64,000 bases of DNA, taken from positions 2,048,051 through 2,112,050 of the forward strand of contig NZ_CP110383.1 in the NCBI RefSeq assembly GCF_026015965.1, read 5' to 3'. The DNA is from Selenomonas sputigena. GTDB lineage: Bacteria > Bacillota > Negativicutes > Selenomonadales > Selenomonadaceae. Shown here in pieces: positions 51,647 through 60,678 of the stretch. Position 1 is the stretch's first letter, and each line of letters begins with the position of its first letter. Under the pieces are notes generated by a model, which was not told where the DNA came from, did no database searches, and saw nothing but the letters and a program-made list of their open reading frames with translations. A program made the position numbers and the translations under genes.

Positions 51647-51958
51647 ATGGCATATCGGATTGTGCTCACGGCAAAGGCAGACGAACAGCTGCGGGACATC
51701 GTCCTCTATCGTGCGGAGGTTGCGGGAAACGCTGAGGCTGCCTTGGAGTTTCTTGATCGCTTAAAGCAGAAGATCGACCGTCTGGCGGACTTCCCGGAAA
51801 GCGGCTCTTTCCCCCGCTATGGCGCTCTTCGAGCGAGAGGGTATCGCGTGCTGATTGCCGAGAAGCATCTCGTGTTTTACAAGGTAGATGAGGAGCGCAA
51901 GATGGTCATTGTTTATGCCATCGTAGATGGACGAAGGGATTACTTGAACTTGATCTGA
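51647..51958 (+). CDS. ParE/RelE family toxin
   Basis: A 103-residue toxin: YRIVLTAKADEQLRDIVLYR at the start, FLDRLKQKIDRLADFPESG in the helical hairpin, and YRVLIAEKHLVFYKVDEERK plus VIVYAIVDGRRDY in the final strands. This is the ParE subgroup (gyrase-directed) pattern rather than ribosome-dependent RelE, judging by the P-x-S-G-S segment and the DGRRDY end. Only two bases separate it from its antitoxin gene. It converges on the pncB gene. Confidence 0.87.
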   Translation: MAYRIVLTAKADEQLRDIVLYRAEVAGNAEAALEFLDRLKQKIDRLADFPESGSFPRYGALRARGYRVLIAEKHLVFYKVDEERKMVIVYAIVDGRRDYLNLI

Positions 51959-52004
51959 CGCGTCGCCGGTCAGCCGTTTTCGTAGCCCGAGGGAAGATAG
52001 CTCT

Positions 52005-53465
52005 TCAATACTGCTGCATCTCGTTCAGGAGGGCGAGCTTCATCTCGTAGTAGGCGGGGCTCATGTCGAGGTAGTGCGTGTGCGGGTTCTCGAAGCGCTG
52101 CTCCTCCTGCCAGATCTCGCGGTCGAGCTGCGCCTTGACGTAGGCGCGGATTTCTTCGAGCGACGGCTGCTTCGACACGAATTTGCCGTTCTTGATGACA
52201 TCTTCCTGCAACTCGCGCGCCGTGCAGTTTGTGAAGAAGCGGTGCTTCCACGGCTTCTTGGGGTCGATGTAGCGATAGGGCTTCGTCATGTCGGGCGTTT
52301 CGTCGGCGAGCGTCAGGAGGTCGGCGATGGCGTGGCCTTCGGCGTCGTAGATGCGGTAGACCTTTTTTCTGCCGGGGTTCGTGATCTTCTCGACCGTTTC
52401 GGAAACTTTGATCTTCGGCAGAATCTCGCCGTCCTTTTCCACGGCGGCGAGCTTGTAGACCGCGCCGAAGACCGGCTCGCTCTTCGACGTGATCAGGCGT
52501 TCGCCCACGCCGAAGGCATCGATCTTGCCGCCCTGCGCGTTAAGAATCGAGGAGATCGTATACTCGTCGAGGCTGTTCGAGGCGATGATCTTGCAGTCGG
52601 AAAGCCCCGCCGCGTCGAGCATGGTGCGCACGCGCTTGGAGAGGTAGGCGAGGTCGCCCGAATCGATGCGCACGCCCTTGAGCCTTTTGCCCAGCGGATC
52701 GAGCACGTCCTTGGCGGCGCGGATGGCATTCGGAATGCCCGAATGTATGACGTCGTAGGTATCGACGAGGAAGACGGCGTTGTCGGGGTACGTCTCGGCA
52801 TACTTCTTGAATGCCGTGTATTCGTCGTCATAGTACATGACCCAGCTGTGCGCCATTGTACCGCTGACGGGGATGCCGAAAAGCTGGCCCGCGAGCACCG
52901 TCGCCGTCGAGGCCGCGCCGCCAATGTAGGCGGCGCGTGCGCCGTAGACAGCGGCGTCGACGTTGTGTGCGCGGCGTGCGCCGAAGTCGGAGACGACGCG
53001 GCCGCCCGCCGCCCGCACGATGCGGCGCGTCTTCGTCGCGATGAGCGACTGGTGGTTGATCTCGGCGAGGAGCGCCGTCTCGACGAGCTGCGCGTCAATG
53101 ATGGGCGCGGTCACGGTGAGGATCGGCTCTTCGGGGTACATGATCGTGCCCTCGCGAAATGCGCGGATGTCACCTGTGAAGCGGTAGCGCGCGAGGTAGT
53201 CGAGGAAGTCCTCGTCGAAGAGCGAGAGCGAGCGCAGGTAGTCGATGTCAGCAGGCGAGAAGTGCATCGCCTCGATGTACTCGACGATCTGCTCAAGCCC
53301 TGCGAAGATGGAAAAGCCGCCGCCGTCGGGGTGGCGGCGGAAGAAGACGTCGAAGGAGGCGCGTGTCTTCCTGGCCTCCTCGCCCTCGCGGAAATAGCCG
53401 TAGGCCATCGTCAGCTCATAGAGATCCATCATCATCGTGATGTTGCGCGATTCAAACTGTGCCAT
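52005..53465 (-). CDS. pncB: nicotinate phosphoribosyltransferase
   Basis: A 486-residue enzyme that converts nicotinate and PRPP to nicotinate mononucleotide in NAD salvage. MMMDLYELTMAYGYF opens the fold. SDFGARRAHN, GTMAHSWVMYYDDEYTAF with the active-site His, LVDTYDV and VRIDSGDLAYLSKRVR supply the substrate and PRPP sites. Length fits the family. AAAGGACG lies six bases before the ATG, and a frame 13 codons longer has no site. It is monocistronic. A cysteine hydrolase at 62032 may act in the same pathway, but it is 9 kb away and not certain to be a nicotinamidase. Confidence 0.95.
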   Translation of the reverse strand: MAQFESRNITMMMDLYELTMAYGYFREGEEARKTRASFDVFFRRHPDGGGFSIFAGLEQIVEYIEAMHFSPADIDYLRSLSLFDEDFLDYLARYRFTGDIRAFREGTIMYPEEPILTVTAPIIDAQLVETALLAEINHQSLIATKTRRIVRAAGGRVVSDFGARRAHNVDAAVYGARAAYIGGAASTATVLAGQLFGIPVSGTMAHSWVMYYDDEYTAFKKYAETYPDNAVFLVDTYDVIHSGIPNAIRAAKDVLDPLGKRLKGVRIDSGDLAYLSKRVRTMLDAAGLSDCKIIASNSLDEYTISSILNAQGGKIDAFGVGERLITSKSEPVFGAVYKLAAVEKDGEILPKIKVSETVEKITNPGRKKVYRIYDAEGHAIADLLTLADETPDMTKPYRYIDPKKPWKHRFFTNCTARELQEDVIKNGKFVSKQPSLEEIRAYVKAQLDREIWQEEQRFENPHTHYLDMSPAYYEMKLALLNEMQQY

Positions 53466-53571
53466 CGAGATCGTCCTTTCTGGCGGCCGCCGCAAAAGCG
53501 GCAATCGGTCGTCCCCGTCAATGGAAAATGCAGGAAGTGCTGAGAAAGAGCGATTCCTGCCTGGGCTCTTA

Positions 53572-53642
53572 AGAAAGCACTGATAAATTCAGCCTTTCCT
53601 TAGGAGCACGGATACATTCAACGCCGCCATTTTGGCGGCGTT
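53572..53642. repeat. two MITE left ends followed by a GC hairpin
   Basis: GAAAGCACTGATAAATTCAG and GGAGCACGGATACATTCAAC are two worn left ends of the 67-bp repeat in tandem. AACGCCGCC and GGCGGCGTT (53620-53642) then form a 9-bp hairpin followed on the plus strand by a T-rich run. It separates the pncB start from the end of the Ala/Gly-rich gene. Confidence 0.5.
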
Positions 53643-53660
53643 TATTTTATTCGTGCCTCT

Positions 53661-54803
53661 TCAGCGTCTCGTATCTATGCCGCCAATCTTCCTTTCGCCG
53701 ACGGAAAAGCCTGCGCCGCCCGTCTCTTCGTCCACATGCGCGAGGAGATCGACGAGCTGCGGCAACTCTTCCTTGCCCGAAGTCTTGTAGGAATCCGCCA
53801 GCGAAAGGAGCGCATCCGCGCTGCCCCGTCTGCCGTAGTCGCCCGCTGCGCCGTGCTTGCCGCGCAGCTTCGCCTCGCGCTCATTCTCGGGAAGCTTCTC
53901 CCAAGCCTTCGAGGAAGTGAATTCGCGCCATTCGTCGGCGAGTGCGCGAAGGACGATGATGTAGGTGTCGTCGAGGTCGAATTTCGCATTTTTCGCGTTT
54001 TCCAGCTCGTCCATCGCGCGGCTGTAGCTTGCCTTGAGCTGGGCGACGCGCTCTTCGAGAAACGACGGCTTCTTCTCGCCGGCATCATGCGCCTTACCGT
54101 CGTGCGCCGCGCCCTTTTCCGCCGCGCCATTCTGTGCGCCTTCTGCACTGCCGTTTGTGCTCGCCGCGCCGCCTTGCACCTCCTGCCCTGCCTGTGCAGC
54201 AGGAGCGGCCTTTGCTGCCGCTGCCTCGCCTGCACCGGCCAGGGCGGGGGCAGCTCCGTCGCCAAATCCCGAGGCTCCTCCTTCAGGCGCGGCGGCAGAG
54301 CCGTTGGCGGCAGCTCTGCCGGCTTCAGTCGACGATGCACCGCCCGCACCGTTCGCAGAGGCGGCGGGCAGGCTTCCTGCGCCGCTCTTTGCAGACTCCA
54401 TCGCCTCGATCGCGACCTTGAGCTGCGCGTCCATGAGGATGCGGCGTGCGGCTTCTTTCGTCTTGGCACGCTTCAAGGCGGCCTTCAGTTCCTCGCGTGC
54501 GTCGTCCGCTTTCTTCGCCTTCTGGTAGAGCGCCTCGTCATTTTCCTTCAGGAGGCGAAGCTCCTCGGGCGTGAGTTTCTTGCCGCCGCGCGCTTTCTGC
54601 GAGATGATGGCGAGCCGCGTCGCATCCGTGACCTTGGCGAGCGTGCCGACGGTCTGCGGCTTCCTTTGACGCGCCTCCTCCGCGAAGTCCTTCTTGCTGT
54701 CCGTGAGCGAGATTGACTGCCCGGTCTTGATGCGCCAGTTCGCTTCCTTCTTCAGCTTCCACGTCGCCGTGTAGTCGCTGATCTTGCCAACCCATTCAAA
54801 CAT
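53661..54803 (-). CDS. unknown protein with Ala/Gly-rich central region
   Basis: A 380-residue hydrophilic protein without signal peptide or membrane helix. The N-terminal 150 residues are charged and helical (WVGKISDYTATWKLKKEANW, LTPEELRLLKENDEALYQKA). Residues about 155-250 are almost only Ala, Gly, Ser, Glu and Pro. The last 130 residues are again helical and ordered (FLEERVAQLKASYSRAMDEL, LADEWREFTSSKAWEKLPEN). I do not recognise the family. AAGGAGG lies seven bases before the ATG. Its layout, two folded parts joined by a flexible spacer, recalls the TerD-TerA fusion in this window, but there is no sequence match. Confidence 0.75.
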   Translation of the reverse strand: MFEWVGKISDYTATWKLKKEANWRIKTGQSISLTDSKKDFAEEARQRKPQTVGTLAKVTDATRLAIISQKARGGKKLTPEELRLLKENDEALYQKAKKADDAREELKAALKRAKTKEAARRILMDAQLKVAIEAMESAKSGAGSLPAASANGAGGASSTEAGRAAANGSAAAPEGGASGFGDGAAPALAGAGEAAAAKAAPAAQAGQEVQGGAASTNGSAEGAQNGAAEKGAAHDGKAHDAGEKKPSFLEERVAQLKASYSRAMDELENAKNAKFDLDDTYIIVLRALADEWREFTSSKAWEKLPENEREAKLRGKHGAAGDYGRRGSADALLSLADSYKTSGKEELPQLVDLLAHVDEETGGAGFSVGERKIGGIDTRR

Positions 54804-54897
54804 CGTGTCCCCTCCTTGGGTATGTGTCTGCTTCCTTGGGCAAAAATCCCTTCGTCTTGTTATCGGCAAAGTGGCGTGACTCCTTAAAAGCGCAGCG

Positions 54898-55329
54898 CTA
54901 CTCCTCGTCTTCAAGGAACTTGCCGAGCACGTAGAACGTGCCGTGTCCCTTGGCGTAGATCTTGCCGTCCTCATCCTTGATCTCGCTCTCCAAGGTCATC
55001 GCATGCTTGCCGTCGTGCAGACAGATGCCCGTCGCGATGATCGTCTTGGCGAGCGGCACGGCGTGCATGAAGTCCATCGAAAGCGACATCGTCACGACCT
55101 TCTTGTTTCGCGCGAGCGCGGCCGCGCCCATCGCCGTGTCGGCGAGCGTCATCAGAACGCCGCCGTGCACGATGTTGTAGAGGTTCGTATGCTCGGGATC
55201 GATCGTCAGACGAAGCTCGACCGTGCCGTCCGGCTTCGGCACGACGGCGGCATGCAGGTATTCGATGAACGGATTGAGATGGTAGAAGCGAATGATCTCC
55301 TGCTGTCTTTGGGTCAAAGGGAAGTCCAT
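54898..55329 (-). CDS. PaaI-type hotdog thioesterase
   Basis: A 143-residue single-domain hotdog protein. NIVHGGVLMTLADTAMGAAA carries the HGG motif and the acidic residue of the central helix; MSLSMDFMHAV and GKIYAKGHGTFYVLG are the following strands. The family hydrolyses acyl- or phenylacyl-CoA; the natural substrate here is unknown. AAGGAGG precedes the ATG. It lies 11 bases after the YibE/F gene, so the two are in one operon. Confidence 0.9.
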   Translation of the reverse strand: MDFPLTQRQQEIIRFYHLNPFIEYLHAAVVPKPDGTVELRLTIDPEHTNLYNIVHGGVLMTLADTAMGAAALARNKKVVTMSLSMDFMHAVPLAKTIIATGICLHDGKHAMTLESEIKDEDGKIYAKGHGTFYVLGKFLEDEE

Positions 55330-55340
55330 GGGATACCTCC

Positions 55341-56504
55341 TTATTCTTGCGGATGTTCCTGCGGCATTCTCCTGTGCAGACGCTCTTTCGGCGCAGGCCG
55401 CGTCACGAGGAACGCCGTCGCATACGCCGTGATGGGAATGGCGAAGAGCAGTCCAATGCTGCCGATGAGCGAGCGCACGATCTCGGTTGCGATCATGTCA
55501 AGGTTTGCGACGTGCACGAAGGAGAGGTTTGGCTGCGAGAAGAGCAGCAGCATCAAAGGCAGTGCGCCGCCGATGTAGGCGAGCACGAGCGTGTTCGCCA
55601 TCGTGCCCATGACGTCGCGACCGACGGCGAGTCCCGAAGCGACGAGCACGGTGAACGATGTCTTGGGCGCGAGGTTCTTCATTTCGCACTGCGCGGACGC
55701 GATGGAGACGGCGACATCCATGACCGCGCCGAGCGCGCCGAGGACGATGCCCGAAAAGAGCAGTTCGCGAAAATCGACATCCTTCAGATACAATACCTTG
55801 AGCATGCCCGCGTGCTCCTCAGCGATGCCCGTCAGGTAGGTGAAGTGGATCGCGAGGAGCGCGAGCAGACCTGCGACGAAGATGCCGCCGATCGTGCCGA
55901 TGATCGCGCCCGCCGACTTCACGTTGCAGCCGTTGACGACGAGCTGGGTGCTGAGCGTGATGAGAGAGCCGATGAGGAACGTCCACAAGAGGATGTGCGT
56001 CGGCGAGAAGAGGATCAGCGATATGAGCCCCTTGACGATCAGGAAGACGGCGAAGAGCAGCACGAGAAGAGCCTTGAGCCCCGTCACGCCGCCGAAGAGG
56101 ATGAGGACGAGCGCGAAGCCGAAGAGCAGCCACAGCACGCCGGGCAGGCGGTCATAGTCGACGATGGCGTAGGAGCCGTGTTCCTCGCGCACGAGGATGT
56201 TCTCGCCCTCCTTCGGATGGATGTCAAAGGCCGGATTGTTGAGCGTGCGGTGGACGATGCGCGCCTCCTCGCCCTCGTTGGGGCCGGATTCGAGGCGGAT
56301 CGTCACATAATATTTCTCGCTGCCCGGCGCGAACTTCTCCATATCGTTCGCGCTCTCCTCGACGGCGAGAATCTGTGCCTTGCATGTCGGCGGATCGTCC
56401 CCCTCGCCGCCCGGCAGGTGGAAAAGCCCGTAGAGAGCGAGGGCGATGAAGAAGCAAAAGGAAAGAAATGCGCCCAAACGGCGCGGCTGCGGCTGGATTT
56501 TCAT
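55341..56504 (-). CDS. YibE/F family membrane protein
   Basis: A 387-residue inner-membrane protein of the YibE/F family. A first helix (LSFCFFIALALYGLFHLP) and an extracytoplasmic beta-rich part of about 100 residues (VTIRLESGPNEGEEARIVHR, GENILVREEHG) are followed by seven or eight helices, with LFSGIVLGALGAVMDVAVSI and GRDVMGTMANTLVLAYIGGA as the most conserved segments. Transport function is unknown. AGGAGA precedes the ATG. A TATAAT box lies at 56560-56565 on this strand. Confidence 0.9.
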   Translation of the reverse strand: MKIQPQPRRLGAFLSFCFFIALALYGLFHLPGGEGDDPPTCKAQILAVEESANDMEKFAPGSEKYYVTIRLESGPNEGEEARIVHRTLNNPAFDIHPKEGENILVREEHGSYAIVDYDRLPGVLWLLFGFALVLILFGGVTGLKALLVLLFAVFLIVKGLISLILFSPTHILLWTFLIGSLITLSTQLVVNGCNVKSAGAIIGTIGGIFVAGLLALLAIHFTYLTGIAEEHAGMLKVLYLKDVDFRELLFSGIVLGALGAVMDVAVSIASAQCEMKNLAPKTSFTVLVASGLAVGRDVMGTMANTLVLAYIGGALPLMLLLFSQPNLSFVHVANLDMIATEIVRSLIGSIGLLFAIPITAYATAFLVTRPAPKERLHRRMPQEHPQE

Positions 56505-56600
56505 GGTGAGGTCTCCTGGATGTCAGCGGCTGCTAATGCAGACGAAAGTATTCTTTCACATTATATAACGAAGCTCTGGAAAACGTAAGATGAGGGGAGT

Positions 56601-56617
56601 ATAATTAACCTATAATT
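56601..56617 (+). promoter_or_regulatory. promoter region of the CARF-HEPN operon
   Basis: Two consensus TATAAT boxes at 56601-56606 and 56612-56617 in an A/T-rich stretch, 27-38 bases before the start. No good -35 is visible (TGGAAA is the nearest), so an activator or extended contacts may be needed. Confidence 0.5.
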
Positions 56618-56643
56618 TAAGATGAATAGAAGGGAGAATGACC

Positions 56644-58530
56644 ATGGGGAAGAGCGTCAATATCTTTATCACATTCTTTAGCGTGATATACGGGGATGTA
56701 AAAAAATCGCTGGAATACGATTATTGCATGGATGGAAAAATTGAAACGGGCTATGTCACGGGCAGGTTTACCAATGAGGCGCCTGTCTACAGCATGGCAA
56801 AGATGCTGCAGGAGAAGGGAGAAAAGATTGACTACATTTACGGCTTCTCAACGAACGATGAGCGGACACCGCATTTTGAAGTCAAAGTTTTTGGGGAAAC
56901 GGAAAAGCGTCCGCCGTATAAGAATCAAGTGGAGTTTTTCCAGAGCTTTATGAAAGAGTGCTGCAGCACTCTGGCAAAGACGGATTTCCGCTTTATCGAC
57001 TTTGAATATCCGACGGAGGATTTGGATCGGGAATGCGTCAGGCAGGCGATTCATGCGGCAGAACGAATCAAGAAGGAGATGAAAGACGCGAGACATCGTT
57101 GGTCGGATTGCCGACTATACGTCGATGTGACGGGGGGCATACGTTCAGCGGGCATGATCCTGAGCCAGATTGTGCAACTTTTGCAGCACGATGGGATGAC
57201 AGTGGAGAAATTTATTTACTCGGACTTTCACGGGGAAGCTCAATCCGGAAAACCACCTAAAAATCCCAATCGTCTTTTCAATATCACAGCACTGACATCC
57301 TTATCACAGCTCATCGCCGGAGCCGATGCCTTCGTCAAGTACGGCAGCTCGCTCACACTGGAAGAGTATTTTGACTACGATTATGAAAACAATGCGAGCG
57401 GGGCATACGAGCTTTCCGAGCCTCTCAAAAAACTGCTGCATGCCATGCACCGCTACTCCGATGTCATGCAGATTTGCCAGGTCGATGCGATAAAATCCGT
57501 CCTTGAGGATTTGAAGCATGCGCTCGATGAATTTTCGCAGCACAGCATTGCAGCGGACAGCCTGAAGGAAAAGGCGTTCTCGCTGATGCTCGACACGATC
57601 AACAGTGCCTACGAGGACATCTTGAAGTATGCAGATGGCGAAGAGGCTGCACTTTACTACGAGATGATCCGCTGGTGCCTGAAGAACGGCTTCACGCAAC
57701 AGGCAATGACGCTCTATGTGGAATGGATGCCCGTTTACCTGGAAGAGAAGCGGGTATTCTATCCCGTTTGGCGTGAGATGATGGAAAAACAAATGGTGGA
57801 TCCGCAAAGGCCTTCGTGGCAGAAGAATGTCCTCGACCTTTGCTCGAAGGAGTCCTATGCTCTTGAACGTCAAAAATATTGTTTAAATCAGTTCCAAGAC
57901 GCGATCAAACGTATGCAGAAAAGGGAAGACGATCCTTTGAGGGGCTTGGAATCGGAGATTTTTGCGAAAGGGCGGGAAACATTGGAATTTCTACTGGAGA
58001 ATCGCGGAAACATCGAAAAGATGGGGAAAAATCCAGAGCAGTATATCGAGAAACTCCCGGAGCTCAAAAAGCTGTATGAAATGATTCAGAAATATCCACC
58101 CAAAAACCAGAAGATGCCAGAAGATCTTGCCGTGCTCCTACAACGAAAAGCAGGTTGGGAAAAGACCTGCAATGCATTGAACGCGATGAGCGCGGAGGGA
58201 AAATGCCGCCTCTATGGTCTGGGCGATGCCTTGGATAAAGATGATTTGCCTAAAAGGAGCAATTCGCCGGAGGCGCGTGCAGCGGAATTCAGGGGGCTGC
58301 TGGAAGAAGGCATACTGCGGACGGCTTATGCTGTAGAAGATGTCCTGACGCTCGTTGCCGATTACCGCAGGATTCGCAGAACGCGCAACAGGATCAATCA
58401 TGCAGGGAATATAAAAAGCACAGAAACCTCGATGAATCGCAGAGAGGTAGACCGATGGCTCGGCGACTGCCTCGATCGCATAAAAAGCATGCAACCTATC
58501 GGAAACATGAAATCGGAGGAAAAGAAATGA
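56644..58530 (+). CDS. CARF-HEPN protein, Csx1/TM1812-like predicted RNase
   Basis: A 628-residue soluble protein. Residues 1-245 look like a CARF domain of the TM1812/Csx1 type: IFITFFSVIYGDVKK opening strand, TNEAPVYSMAKML, the conserved CRLYVDVTGGIRSAGMILSQ (DVTGG at 161-165), then LFNITALTSLSQLIAGADAF and VKYGSSLTLEEYF. A long helical middle follows. The C terminus has RNRINH at 581-586, the R-x4-H motif of HEPN ribonucleases. Known of such fusions: cyclic oligoadenylate binds CARF and switches on HEPN RNA cleavage. There is no CRISPR array or cas gene in the window. AAGGGAGA precedes the ATG chosen; an ATG two codons upstream is too close to that site. GC is visibly lower than in the flanks. 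The next gene overlaps it by ATGA. Confidence 0.75.
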   Translation: MGKSVNIFITFFSVIYGDVKKSLEYDYCMDGKIETGYVTGRFTNEAPVYSMAKMLQEKGEKIDYIYGFSTNDERTPHFEVKVFGETEKRPPYKNQVEFFQSFMKECCSTLAKTDFRFIDFEYPTEDLDRECVRQAIHAAERIKKEMKDARHRWSDCRLYVDVTGGIRSAGMILSQIVQLLQHDGMTVEKFIYSDFHGEAQSGKPPKNPNRLFNITALTSLSQLIAGADAFVKYGSSLTLEEYFDYDYENNASGAYELSEPLKKLLHAMHRYSDVMQICQVDAIKSVLEDLKHALDEFSQHSIAADSLKEKAFSLMLDTINSAYEDILKYADGEEAALYYEMIRWCLKNGFTQQAMTLYVEWMPVYLEEKRVFYPVWREMMEKQMVDPQRPSWQKNVLDLCSKESYALERQKYCLNQFQDAIKRMQKREDDPLRGLESEIFAKGRETLEFLLENRGNIEKMGKNPEQYIEKLPELKKLYEMIQKYPPKNQKMPEDLAVLLQRKAGWEKTCNALNAMSAEGKCRLYGLGDALDKDDLPKRSNSPEARAAEFRGLLEEGILRTAYAVEDVLTLVADYRRIRRTRNRINHAGNIKSTETSMNRREVDRWLGDCLDRIKSMQPIGNMKSEEKK

Positions 58531-60677
58531 AGAACTACTATCTTTACCTTGATGAAAGCGGCAGCTTTGAGCCGCAGGGAACGCCGAATACAGGGCGGGC
58601 TTCGATCGTCGCCGGCTATTTGACGGAAAAGGCTCTGTCCGAGGCGGAAGCGTTCGCGCTGTTTCAAGAGGTGCGAGCAAGCAAGGAGACGTACGCGCCG
58701 ATCTCCATCGAGCCGTTTCACGGGATGGAAGAGTACCGTCGCGCCAATCTCGGGGATTTCATCGAAGACATGGTGCGGGCGATGTTTGACCGCGGCATGA
58801 AGCCTGTTGTTTTCGGCGAGGGACGGTACTATGACATCGTCAACAGTGACCGCACGTATTTGAACATCCTTGCCGACGGTGTCGTGAAGCTTGCCATGGA
58901 ACTGTTGGCTCAGACGGAGGACGATGTTCAGCTGCATGTCCTCTATGCGTGGCGCAAGGCGATGTCCGAAAAGGAATTGAGCGATCAAAAGAAGATGATC
59001 GCTCAGGAGGAGTATAAGCGCCGCATAGAGGAACGCATGGCACTGGGTAAAAGCCGGATCTCACGGGTAGCGCAAAAGCGTCTGCAACCGATCGATATAA
59101 AGGAAGGAAGCGCGAGGAAGCTGCATCGTCTGATGCTCGCTGATCTCGTCTGCACGGCGGTGCGCGGCGGGCGGCAAAAGCTCGATGCGGTTGCGCGCGA
59201 ATACATCAGAGAACAGAAAAACAACATCCTCGTCATTGAGGACGATGCGATGGAGCAGGTGCGGCGGCTCTTCATTGAGAATCGCATTGCTGACGCCATT
59301 TATTCGTGGTATCTCATTTATGAGGAAGGACGCAGTGAGGCGGATTGCAAGAAATTTCACGATTTGCTGGCGGCAAACCTGAAGGCAATGAGTGTGAGAA
59401 GCCGCGAGCTGCAGTATGATATTTTGGTACACGCCATGGGCACGCTGATTGACTCGCGTCAGTTTGTGCAGGCGGAGCACCTTTCGGCGCGTTTGGAAGA
59501 GGACTTCTTCCCGTTCCTGCAGGAAATTGATTGCTCGTCCGATACGTTCTATTTCAACAAGCATTTCTACGATTTGACGCGTCATACGCATCAAGGCGAT
59601 ACAGCAGCCTCGCAGCGCGAGATCGAGCTTTGCAACGAGATCCTCGCTCGAATGCCCTTGCCGCTTGAGTCTGCTTGGTCTTGCACGGACTATCGCATTC
59701 GTGAGATCGAACATCTGAAAAATATTTATGCCTATGAAGAAGCCTTGGAAAGATTAAAGAAATTGGAAAAAGGCTTGACGGAAACCTTGTCGATCCTGCC
59801 CATCATTCATCCGATGAGAAAAGATGGCAAACAGAAAAAATCTGCTCTCCCGAATGAGGAAGAAGAGCCGCTGTACTCTGACCTTTTGGGCAAGGTTTCT
59901 TCCTCGATGGTACAGACATACAGTCTGCTCATGCAGAGCGGCGAAAAAGAGCATTGGCAAGCGGGAAGAAATGCGTCGCACAGAGCGTTCCAATACTTTT
60001 CGCAGGAAGCGGACAGGATGCGCCATGCACAGAGTCGCGCCGCATTGGAATATTGGGGCGGCGACTACGAAGAAGCGAGGCATTTCTTTGCAAAGTCTGT
60101 CGGCCTCAGTGAGGGGGCGGCTTTCAGTGAAATATTGCGAAGAATGCTTGGTAGCAGACCGAACCTTTTTGGCTTGATGCATTATGCGAAATGGATGCGC
60201 TTGGCTTTTCGTGATGGTGACGAATCTGCCGAGGAAATGTTTGCCGCTTGGAAGCAGGCGAACGTGGAAGAACGCCTGAATGAGAAGGATGGCGACCATA
60301 TTCGTTCCAAGGGCTATCCGGGCTGCGTGATCCGCTGGGATGTTGCTGCTGTGGAGGCGAGAACGGGGCAATATAGGGATGAGCCTTTTCACGCGGCAAT
60401 CGTTGATATGCTGGAAGACAAGAAGGATCTCACCGTATATTTCATGGGACTTGCTGCCAAAGCGGATCGCCTGACCTTTGTCGACGGCAAGAACTGGGAC
60501 AAGGACGCTCAGGAACTCGGCGAATCTGTAGACTCGCTGTCGGAGGAGGAAATGCCCGAAACGATGCGTGTTCTGGCCGAGAAGTGGAAGGATGGCATGG
60601 AGCGCCTGTCCGGGCTGTCGCGCGAGGAGAAGAGGAGCATCTTGAAATCCTTGGCAAGAGCCACGCCCATATTGTAA
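58527..60677 (+). CDS. DUF3800-domain protein with C-terminal helical (TPR-like) repeats
   Basis: A 716-residue soluble protein. Residues 1-220 resemble DUF3800, a predicted RNase-H-like nuclease fold: YLYLDESGSF with acidic D9/E10, ASIVAGYL, YLNILADGVV and, at 196-210, ARKLHRLMLADLVCT, whose LAD is the late acidic motif. Residues about 260-700 are helix-rich and look like TPR-type repeats (DADCKKFHDLL-like and YEEALERLKKLEKGL, YEEARHFFAKSVGL). DUF3800 proteins are usually 200-300 residues, so the long repeat tail is unusual. CGGAGG lies before the ATG, which overlaps the stop of the CARF-HEPN gene, so the two products are made together. It ends one base from the opposing carboxypeptidase gene. 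Confidence 0.72.
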   Translation: MKNYYLYLDESGSFEPQGTPNTGRASIVAGYLTEKALSEAEAFALFQEVRASKETYAPISIEPFHGMEEYRRANLGDFIEDMVRAMFDRGMKPVVFGEGRYYDIVNSDRTYLNILADGVVKLAMELLAQTEDDVQLHVLYAWRKAMSEKELSDQKKMIAQEEYKRRIEERMALGKSRISRVAQKRLQPIDIKEGSARKLHRLMLADLVCTAVRGGRQKLDAVAREYIREQKNNILVIEDDAMEQVRRLFIENRIADAIYSWYLIYEEGRSEADCKKFHDLLAANLKAMSVRSRELQYDILVHAMGTLIDSRQFVQAEHLSARLEEDFFPFLQEIDCSSDTFYFNKHFYDLTRHTHQGDTAASQREIELCNEILARMPLPLESAWSCTDYRIREIEHLKNIYAYEEALERLKKLEKGLTETLSILPIIHPMRKDGKQKKSALPNEEEEPLYSDLLGKVSSSMVQTYSLLMQSGEKEHWQAGRNASHRAFQYFSQEADRMRHAQSRAALEYWGGDYEEARHFFAKSVGLSEGAAFSEILRRMLGSRPNLFGLMHYAKWMRLAFRDGDESAEEMFAAWKQANVEERLNEKDGDHIRSKGYPGCVIRWDVAAVEARTGQYRDEPFHAAIVDMLEDKKDLTVYFMGLAAKADRLTFVDGKNWDKDAQELGESVDSLSEEEMPETMRVLAEKWKDGMERLSGLSREEKRSILKSLARATPIL

Positions 60678-60678
60678 C

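Noticed and set aside
53620-53642. Hairpin as the terminator of the Ala/Gly-rich gene
   Set aside because: The T-rich run is on the plus strand, while the gene reads on the minus strand, so it is at best a weak terminator in the needed direction.
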